A stretch of DNA of 8,480 nt from Methanosarcina sp. UBA402 (GTDB lineage: Archaea > Halobacteriota > Methanosarcinia > Methanosarcinales > Methanosarcinaceae): positions 9,868 through 18,347 of the forward strand of contig DADO01000181.1 of NCBI GenBank assembly GCA_002509325.1. Reading direction: 5' to 3'. Shown here one piece after another: positions 1-4,370 of this stretch; position 1 is the first letter of the stretch; the number at the start of each line of letters is the position of its first letter. The position numbers and the translations under genes were made by a program. The notes below the pieces were generated by a model, which was not told the DNA's origin, ran no database searches, and saw only the letters and a list, made by a program, of their open reading frames with translations.

Positions 1-43
1 GGTGCAAAATCGATAGCTTTCAGGCAAAAAAATTCCGTAACCG

Positions 44-493
44 ATGACCAATGAAAAGCTTTTATCTGCTTGCAAACCAAACTCTATAGGGGTGTCAAGC
101 ACGAGCCAGTATGATCTGAACGAAATTATAGAAAAAATAAAGAATAAAAGCCCTTTTGAGTTAAAGGACAACGAAAGAAGTCGGACCTGGAGTTTAAGAG
201 TTATCATAAGCAAGCTATACTATTCCCTGGAATACGAAAATGCACCTCAAGCCTCTCGGCAAAAAGTAACTGAGCTTCTTCTTTATCATGGGCAATTCAG
301 CAGAAAAGAAATTGACGAGATGTTTCAATTGTCAGCAAAGGAGACCATTCAGTACTCAATAGAATTTCTGAAGCAGCACCCTGAAGTTGCACAGGCTGAA
401 GCCCTAAAAAGTAAAGAGTTCCCTGACGAAATCGAGGAAGAGGAAGGAGAGAGACTTAAAGAAATAAAATATATCTTTCCACGTTATTGCTGA
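44..493 (+). CDS. Hypothetical protein, 149 aa, family not recognised
   Basis: I do not recognise this protein. It is a soluble, mostly helical-looking polypeptide with no membrane segment or signal peptide. Residues about 73-110 (from KVTELLLYHGQFSRKEIDEM onward) could form a short helix-turn-helix-like bundle, but this is only an impression. Residues 127-140 are very acidic (several consecutive Glu), and the C-terminus is short and basic/aromatic. The ATG at 44 is the first possible start in this frame, because TAG at 14 and TAA at 38 close it upstream. No convincing ribosome binding site precedes the start. The gene ends in TGA, and a 288-bp AT-rich spacer separates it from the metal transporter, so the two are not obviously an operon. 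The first bases of the window are also open in another frame (see findings). The ORF is long for chance in such AT-rich DNA, but without a homologue its status is moderate. Confidence 0.6.
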   Translation: MTNEKLLSACKPNSIGVSSTSQYDLNEIIEKIKNKSPFELKDNERSRTWSLRVIISKLYYSLEYENAPQASRQKVTELLLYHGQFSRKEIDEMFQLSAKETIQYSIEFLKQHPEVAQAEALKSKEFPDEIEEEEGERLKEIKYIFPRYC

Positions 494-599
494 ATGCCTA
501 CGAGAGGTGTTTTTCAATAAAGCGAGGAAGAGATTAATGAATATCCCTATTTTTATAATTGCGGCTTGATATAAGAGTTAAATTAGCCTTCAAAAAGCA

Positions 600-615
600 T
601 TATAAAGCTTTATAA
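600..615. repeat. 16-bp perfect palindrome upstream of the CDF gene
   Basis: TTATAAAGCTTTATAA reads identically on both strands. It lies about 25 bp upstream of the TATA candidate at 640-648. Its position and symmetry suit a dimeric regulator binding site, but it is also AT-rich and contains TATA-like cores on both strands, so it could be a promoter element or chance. Confidence 0.4.
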
Positions 616-639
616 ATTCCTAATCAATGAAACAAAACC

Positions 640-648
640 TTATATTTA
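640..648 (+). promoter_or_regulatory. Candidate TATA box for the CDF transporter gene
   Basis: TTATATTTA, preceded by an A-rich stretch (ACAAAACC) that could serve as a BRE, resembles an archaeal TATA box. Archaeal initiation about 25 bp downstream would put the start near 670 and leave a leader of roughly 110 nt containing the direct repeats at 709-772. Other TATA-like strings occur nearby (610-616), so the choice is uncertain. Confidence 0.35.
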
Positions 649-708
649 TTGACTGCTAAGTCATATGTTCCGGTTGAATATTATAACAGTATATTTCAAA
701 AAGATAAG

Positions 709-772
709 ATCTCAAAATCATTCAATAATCAAATAATAAAATCTCAAATTTATTCAAAGAATCAAAATAATA
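709..772 (+). repeat. Two imperfect ~31-bp direct repeats before the CDF gene
   Basis: Copy 1 (709-738) and copy 2 (741-772) both start ATCTCAAA, share ATTCAA and AATCAAA cores, and end in TAATA. They align with two single-base indels and only a few substitutions. The second copy ends about 9 bases before the start codon. They lie in the probable 5' leader, so they could act in DNA (operator pair) or RNA. Confidence 0.6.
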
Positions 773-781
773 TGAGAAATT

Positions 782-1735
782 ATGAAAAGTACTGGAGATA
801 CAAATAAAGAGACTCTTTTTAATCTCGATGAGAATGAGAACACCAGATACTCCAAAGCGGTTTACGTAACAAAAGTTGCGATGTTTGTCAACGTTGTGCT
901 GACATGTTTTAAATTTCTAGCCGGGATTCTGGGAAATAGTTCAGCGATGGTTGCTGATGCGGTTCATTCTCTGTCAGATTTCATGACTGACATTGCAGTA
1001 ATCGTGGGTTTGAGGGTTGCGAAGAAACCAGGAGACAGCACGCACAATTACGGGCATGGAAAAATCGAGACTCTGGCTGCAACATTTATTGGAATTGTTC
1101 TTATTGTGGTAGGGTTTGGGATTTTTTTGAACGGGCTACAAAAGGTTTTTGCATTTTTCCGGGGAGAAGTCCTAACAGCCCCGAGTTCGATCGCATTTGT
1201 TGTGGCAATTATCTCAATTGTGTTAAAAGAGTGGCTTTACCGTTATACCATGATACACGCTAGGGGGCTTAAGAGCGATGCCCTTATCGCAAACGCCTGG
1301 CACCACCGTTCGGATGCTTTCTCTTCCATAGGAACTACAATAGGAATAGGAGGCGCCATTCTCCTTGGAGGCAAGTGGGTAGTGCTCGATCCAATAGCCG
1401 CATTAATACTGAGTTTCTTTATCTTTAAAGTGGCATTTGATATCTCTTATAAAAATCTTAATGAGCTGCTTGAAGCTTCGCTTGATTCGGAAACTTACAA
1501 AAATATTGAACGAGTTATCAATAATACTGAAGGTGTTTTAGGTTTCCATGAGCTAAAAACCCGAAAAATAGGGAATGCCATGGCGGCAGATGTCCATATT
1601 GAGGTCGATAGGGATTTGAATATCGTGGATGCCCATGAAATCTCAACGCAGATAGAAAAAAGGTTAAAGGAAGTCTGCGGCAAAAATGGCCATTTTTCGA
1701 TTCATGTGGAGCCGTATTCTGATTCCGAGTATTAA
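782..1735 (+). CDS. Cation diffusion facilitator (CDF) family metal transporter
   Basis: This is a 317-residue inner-membrane divalent metal/proton antiporter of the CDF (ZnT/YiiP) family, probably exporting Zn(II) or a similar ion. About six hydrophobic segments span residues 27-220. Transmembrane helix 2 carries ADAVHSLSD (59-66), with H62 and D66 at the positions of the YiiP D45/D49 site. Helix 5 carries HHRSD with H174 and D178. This HD-HD set is the pattern usually linked to zinc selectivity. A conserved loop, HNYGHGKIE (88-96), follows helix 2, and LDP (202-204) starts helix 6. The soluble C-terminal domain (about 225-317) has H256, H272 and H308/E310 in the places of the YiiP cytoplasmic metal site, with the typical DVHIEVD strand (270-276). 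The length is normal and complete. The ribosome site is weak (GAG about 6 bases before ATG). The N-terminus (1-22) is polar and acidic. Metal specificity is inferred from motifs only. Confidence 0.93.
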   Translation: MKSTGDTNKETLFNLDENENTRYSKAVYVTKVAMFVNVVLTCFKFLAGILGNSSAMVADAVHSLSDFMTDIAVIVGLRVAKKPGDSTHNYGHGKIETLAATFIGIVLIVVGFGIFLNGLQKVFAFFRGEVLTAPSSIAFVVAIISIVLKEWLYRYTMIHARGLKSDALIANAWHHRSDAFSSIGTTIGIGGAILLGGKWVVLDPIAALILSFFIFKVAFDISYKNLNELLEASLDSETYKNIERVINNTEGVLGFHELKTRKIGNAMAADVHIEVDRDLNIVDAHEISTQIEKRLKEVCGKNGHFSIHVEPYSDSEY

Positions 1736-1775
1736 AATTTGGATCAGGAGAAACTCGGAAATTAACGGAAAAAGA

Positions 1776-1813
1776 TTCAAAAAAGAAAAGACTGCGACAT
1801 CCCCCGCAGTCTT
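1776..1813 (-). terminator. Hairpin plus T-tract terminator downstream of hsp20
   Basis: AAGACTGCG (1788-1796) pairs perfectly with CGCAGTCTT (1805-1813) around an 8-base loop, giving a 9-bp stem. On the minus strand the stem runs directly into TTTTCTTTTTTG, so it is oriented to end hsp20 transcription. It may also block read-through from the convergent CDF gene, although the plus-strand side is not T-rich. Confidence 0.65.
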
Positions 1814-1830
1814 GCTTCGCATTCAGGGTT

Positions 1831-1851
1831 ATCTTTCCGCTCCGGAAAGAT
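1831..1851. repeat. 9-bp perfect hairpin touching the hsp20 stop codon
   Basis: ATCTTTCCG (1831-1839) pairs with CGGAAAGAT (1843-1851) around a 3-base loop. The last paired base is also the final base of the hsp20 stop codon. With the terminator hairpin just beyond it, this gives two tandem stem-loops in the CDF-hsp20 convergent gap. A stable stem here could protect the mRNA 3' end or help termination. Confidence 0.55.
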
Positions 1852-2312
1852 TATTCAATAGCTATTTTCTTTTTCGACTCTTCCAGTTGCATTTTCGGCA
1901 TTGTTATTGTCAAGACGCCGTTTTCCATTTTTGCAGTGCATCCCTCTTCCTTAACGCTCGTAGGCAGACGGACTGCCCTGTAAAATTGAGTATATGCTCT
2001 TTCCCGGCGCAGGTATCCTTCTTCTTCAGTCTCTTTTTCCTTTCCGGTCTTTGCACTGATCTCAAGCATGTCTTCTTTTAGGTTAATTTCAATATCATCT
2101 TTATTAATGCCAGGCAGGTCAGTAGTAACCACAAGCTTGTCTTCTTCTTCCTTAATGTCAACAGCAGGAGTGAAAACCTTTCCGCCTCCCCATTCTTCCA
2201 TCGGCATAAAGTCTTCAAACAGCTGGTTGAGGCGCTCTTGTGTTCTTCTTATCTCTTCAAAAGGATCCCAGCGTGCAGGTCCTGAAAATGATCTTCTCAT
2301 AGGCCATCTCAT
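1851..2312 (-). CDS. Hsp20 family small heat shock protein
   Basis: This is a 153-residue ATP-independent chaperone of the alpha-crystallin/Hsp20 family, which holds unfolding cytoplasmic proteins until ATP-driven chaperones can refold them. The N-terminal arm (1-45) includes WDPFEEIRR (15-23) and a helix rich in Glu/Arg. The alpha-crystallin domain runs about 47-140: FTPAVDIKEEEDKLVVTTDLP opens it (residues 47-67), FYRAVRLP (110-117) lies in the dimerisation region, and the family signature NGVLTITMPK (131-140) closes it. The C-terminal tail holds an I-A-I motif (150-152), the IxI anchor used in oligomer assembly. The start is well supported by AGGGGGT, 8 bases upstream of the ATG on the minus strand. 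The gene is monocistronic, with its own promoter candidate (2382-2390) and terminator. It is complete and of normal length. Confidence 0.96.
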   Translation of the reverse strand: MRWPMRRSFSGPARWDPFEEIRRTQERLNQLFEDFMPMEEWGGGKVFTPAVDIKEEEDKLVVTTDLPGINKDDIEINLKEDMLEISAKTGKEKETEEEGYLRRERAYTQFYRAVRLPTSVKEEGCTAKMENGVLTITMPKMQLEESKKKIAIE

Positions 2313-2381
2313 ATTAAAATACCCCCTATATTAAATTGATAACACAGATTTTTATGTGCTATTCTAAATATATTGAGAAAA

Positions 2382-2390
2382 GATATATAC
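2382..2390 (-). promoter_or_regulatory. Candidate TATA box for hsp20
   Basis: On the minus strand GTATATATC follows an A/G-rich AGGAAAAT, resembling a BRE plus TATA box. Initiation about 25 bases downstream (near 2358) would leave a leader of about 45 nt carrying the strong AGGGGGT ribosome site. A second AT-rich possibility (AATATATTTAG, about 2365-2375) lies closer to the gene. No heat-shock operator could be recognised by eye. Confidence 0.45.
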
Positions 2391-2457
2391 ATTTTCCTGA
2401 GTATTTTTCGCAAAAACGTAGTATAAAGAGAACCTGAAAGATAAAAACCAGAATGAT

Positions 2458-2498
2458 AAAAGAAAAAATCCGGAAACCCAAAACAGAGGCTTTCCGGA
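2458..2498 (-). terminator. Hairpin plus T-tract terminator downstream of apgM
   Basis: TCCGGAAA (2469-2476) pairs with TTTCCGGA (2491-2498) across a 14-base loop that may add two more C-G pairs. On the minus strand the stem is followed at once by TTTTTTCTTTT. It lies about 57 bases past the apgM stop, so apgM and hsp20, though co-directional, are probably separate transcription units. Confidence 0.7.
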
Positions 2499-2554
2499 AA
2501 AATTAAAGGAAACCAGGTAAATAGGAGTATCAAATGGGAAATGAGGAAAGGCAG

Positions 2555-3751
2555 TTATTTAGCCTTCACAAGCATTTTTATAAGGTCCGAAGCTTTTACA
2601 AGACCCAGAGAACCTTTTTTAGCCGATTCTTCATCAAAAGTCATTACTCCATCGGAGTCCGTTTTATCGGTTCGGTAAACGGCAAAGGGAATCGGATCCC
2701 GAGTGTGGGTTTTTACGGAAATTGGAGTTGGATGATCAGGCAGTATGAGAATTGTAAAGGGCTCATCTGAAGCTTCAGCATGCTTGAGAATAGGGGCTAC
2801 TATTCGGCTATCGAAATCTTCAACAGCTTTTAACTTTTTGTCAATACTTCCTTCGTGTCCGGCTTCATCCGGAGCTTCCACATGAACAAAAACAAGGTCC
2901 TTTGTTTTTAGGGCCTCAATGGCAGCACTGATTTTTCCTTCATAATTAGTATCCAGATAACCGGTTGCTCCCTCAACCTCAATTACGTCTAGCCCTGCAT
3001 AAATTCCAATGCCTTTCAAAAGGTCAACTGCCGAAATAATTGTTCCGGTTTTCCCGTACAATTCTTGAAACGGTGTAAACTTTGGAGCATATCCCTGTCC
3101 CCAGACCCAGATTGAGCTTGCTGGATTCTTACCTTCCTCAACCCTTTTCAGGTTAACTGGGTGCAGTTCAAGAACGGCCATAGACGCTTTGATCAGGTCG
3201 GAAAAAAAGTTCCCCTCTTTTCCCCCTGGAAGGTATTCCTCAAATTTTTTCCCAGTAATATCATGCGGGGGAGTGCATTTTGTATCAATTCCCAGGTTCT
3301 TTCTGGCAACCACCAGGTGCCTGTAGCTTATTCCCGGATAAAAGCTCAGTTCTTCAGTACTGAGTTCCATATCAAGAGTTTCGATGAGAATTTTAGCCTC
3401 TTCACTGCTTATATGCCCTGCGCTGTAATCCTTTATCCTCCCATGCTCAATGGTTATAAGGTTGCATCTGAAAGCCACATCATCGGCCGCAAGATTCACA
3501 CCCATACTGGCAGCTTCCAGAGGAGCCCGTCCGGAGTAGTACACTGCCGGATCGTACCCAAGAATGGACATATTTGCGACATCACTTCCTGGGGGGAACC
3601 CATCAGATATAGTCTTTGCAAGCCCATTTTTTCCGTGGGATGCAATATAATCCATAGCAGGGGTTTGGGCTGTCTGGAGAATGGTCTTTCCACCCAGTTT
3701 ATTTATTGGGTAATCAGCCATCCCGTCTCCTATAAGTACAGCGTATTTCAT
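2555..3751 (-). CDS. apgM: Cofactor-independent phosphoglycerate mutase, archaeal type (aPGAM)
   Basis: This enzyme interconverts 3-phosphoglycerate and 2-phosphoglycerate in glycolysis and gluconeogenesis. It belongs to the alkaline phosphatase superfamily and needs divalent metal rather than 2,3-bisphosphoglycerate. The 398-residue product begins MKYAVLIGDGMADYP, with metal ligand D9. GSDVANMSILGYDP (55-68) carries S56, aligned with the catalytic Ser of bacterial GpmI. The second metal-binding half contains EAPDEAGHEG (292-301; D295, H299), LPDHPTP (D339, H340) and H349. YYSGRAPLEAAS (71-82) is a family signature. I chose the ATG at 3751: a TTG at 3769 would add six residues (METSEA-like) with no ribosome site, whereas GGAGA lies about 12 bases before the ATG and the family normally starts with the hydrophobic strand. 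A promoter candidate lies 43-60 bp upstream and a terminator follows. The gene is complete and of normal length. Confidence 0.95.
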   Translation of the reverse strand: MKYAVLIGDGMADYPINKLGGKTILQTAQTPAMDYIASHGKNGLAKTISDGFPPGSDVANMSILGYDPAVYYSGRAPLEAASMGVNLAADDVAFRCNLITIEHGRIKDYSAGHISSEEAKILIETLDMELSTEELSFYPGISYRHLVVARKNLGIDTKCTPPHDITGKKFEEYLPGGKEGNFFSDLIKASMAVLELHPVNLKRVEEGKNPASSIWVWGQGYAPKFTPFQELYGKTGTIISAVDLLKGIGIYAGLDVIEVEGATGYLDTNYEGKISAAIEALKTKDLVFVHVEAPDEAGHEGSIDKKLKAVEDFDSRIVAPILKHAEASDEPFTILILPDHPTPISVKTHTRDPIPFAVYRTDKTDSDGVMTFDEESAKKGSLGLVKASDLIKMLVKAK

Positions 3752-3793
3752 TGCTTCACTTGTCTCCAATATTTTACACTTTCATCTCGGGAA

Positions 3794-3811
3794 TCTAATA
3801 TATTATTTTCT
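3794..3811 (-). promoter_or_regulatory. Candidate apgM promoter (18-mer shared with 8414-8431)
   Basis: On the minus strand AGAAAATAATATATTAGA contains an A-rich BRE-like part and AATATATTAG as TATA box. Initiation about 25 bases downstream would fall near 3772, about 20 bases before the apgM ATG. The same 18 bases recur exactly, in the same orientation, at 8414-8431. Confidence 0.45.
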
Positions 3812-3959
3812 ACCAGATACTCATTACCGAATTTTGTCGGGAATTGCCAGCAGATTTTTCTGCAGATCTGGAGATTTTAACTTCTAACTCATTTTACACA
3901 AATATTATAATATAGTATCCATATCCTATACAGAACGGGCTCCAAACATAAAATATATT

Positions 3960-3989
3960 AAGTAGCAAAGGAGCAAGTGGCAAAGGAGC
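3960..3989 (+). repeat. 15-bp tandem duplication
   Basis: AAGTAGCAAAGGAGC (3960-3974) is followed directly by AAGTGGCAAAGGAGC (3975-3989), differing at one base. It abuts the left direct repeat of the MITE-like element. It is G-rich relative to its surroundings. No function is recognised. Confidence 0.8.
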
Positions 3990-4156
3990 TAAAATTTCCC
4001 TCGTTTGGATTCGGTTAAGATACGAATTATTCCAAACATGTTATTTTAATCATAATTTTCGTCAACTACAAAATTGGAAATCAATATGCAGATAGAACAC
4101 AAGTAGTCAATTTTGGGTTAATAAAATCCTTAACCGAATCCAAATAAAATTTCCCT
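3990..4156. mobile_element. Candidate MITE: 143-bp element with 16-bp inverted ends and 12-bp target duplication
   Basis: The inner element (4002-4144) carries perfect 16-bp inverted repeats: TTTGGATTCGGTTAAG at 4004-4019 and CTTAACCGAATCCAAA at 4129-4144. Immediately outside lies a perfect 12-bp direct repeat, TAAAATTTCCCT, at 3990-4001 and 4145-4156, which fits a target-site duplication made on insertion. The left end has two extra bases (CG) before the repeat, so the exact left tip is uncertain. The interior is about 109 bp, AT-rich and without an ORF, so the element would depend on a transposase supplied elsewhere. A second inner inverted pair, CAAAATTG (4069-4076) and CAATTTTG (4108-4115), could fold. 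A 12-bp duplication would fit some IS4-type subgroups, but no family is assigned. The alternative is a long-range stem in a regulatory RNA, which would not explain the flanking direct repeats. Confidence 0.6.
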
Positions 4157-4162
4157 ATAAAA

Positions 4163-4228
4163 AATTATTTCTCTATAAGAATTATTTCTCTATAAAGAAT
4201 TATTTCTCTATAAAGAATTATTTTACTG
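4163..4228 (+). repeat. Array of ~18-bp repeats with TATAA cores upstream of lysC
   Basis: AATTATTTCTCTATAAG (4163-4179) is followed by two identical AATTATTTCTCTATAAAG units (4180-4197, 4198-4215) and a partial, diverged AATTATTTTACTG (4216-4228). A more degenerate unit (AAATTTCCCTATAAAA, about 4147-4162) precedes it and overlaps the right direct repeat of the MITE-like element. Each full unit carries CTATAA, a TATA-like core. Confidence 0.85.
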
Positions 4229-4303
4229 AGAACCACTCTGCAAACCTGCAGAATTCCAGGGCTACTATTCATTCTTATCCGGAATGTTTAAAGAGAATAA
4301 CTA

Positions 4304-4313
4304 AAATTATATC
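4304..4313 (+). promoter_or_regulatory. Candidate TATA box for the lysC-purM unit
   Basis: AAATTATATC is a plausible archaeal TATA box. Initiation about 25 bases on (near 4335) would leave a leader of about 35 nt before the ATG at 4371. The TATAA cores of the 18-bp array further upstream are competing candidates with longer leaders. Confidence 0.35.
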
Positions 4314-4359
4314 AATAGTTAAAGTAAATGGTGTGAGAATAACCAGTTAATGCCAAAAC

Positions 4360-4364
4360 GTGAT
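4360..4364 (+). promoter_or_regulatory. Ribosome binding site that decides the lysC start
   Basis: GTGAT, complementary to the archaeal 16S 3' end, lies 6 bases before the ATG at 4371. The upstream in-frame ATG at 4350 has only a GTGAG 12 bases away and would add the seven polar residues MPKRDPI before the conserved MKIVMKFGGTS, so 4371 is preferred. Confidence 0.6.
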
Positions 4365-4370
4365 CCGATC

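Larger units (their letters stand above)
3752..4370. other. Long divergent intergenic region between apgM and lysC
   Basis: I see no credible gene in this ~620-bp AT-rich spacer between two divergently transcribed genes. It holds the apgM promoter candidate, a 15-bp tandem duplication (3960-3989), a MITE-like element with flanking duplications (3990-4156), an ~18-bp repeat array (4163-4228), a small TCTGCA/TGCAGA hairpin (4237-4252), and a TATA candidate for lysC. A further weak imperfect stem lies at 3847-3871 (CCAGCAGA against TCTG and CTGG). Confidence 0.7.

Noticed and set aside
1686..2334. Plus-strand open frames over the hsp20 region
   Set aside because: They are antisense to the well-supported Hsp20 gene and have Ser/Phe-rich, low-information translations.
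2309..2533. 74-codon minus-strand frame between hsp20 and apgM
   Set aside because: It covers the apgM terminator hairpin and the hsp20 promoter, is Phe/Ile/Leu-rich by base composition, and has no family features.
3752..3769. TTG start extending apgM by six residues
   Set aside because: There is no ribosome site before the TTG, whereas GGAGA precedes the ATG at 3751 and homologues start with the MKYxxxIGDG strand.
3161..3880. 239-codon open frame on the plus strand
   Set aside because: It is antisense to apgM, whose protein has clear family motifs. The translation is Cys/His/Phe-rich without domain features and runs through the apgM promoter area.
4004..4144. Inverted repeat as a simple transcription terminator
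   Set aside because: The arms are 109 bases apart and no T-tract follows directly. The flanking 12-bp direct repeats fit an insertion better.
4150..4228. CRISPR array
   Set aside because: The repeats are only ~18 bp, directly adjacent without spacers, and no cas genes are present.
4240..4370. Riboswitch or leader attenuator before lysC
   Set aside because: Apart from a 6-bp hairpin (4237-4252), there is no conserved aptamer-like structure, no leader peptide rich in a regulatory amino acid, and the probable leader is short.
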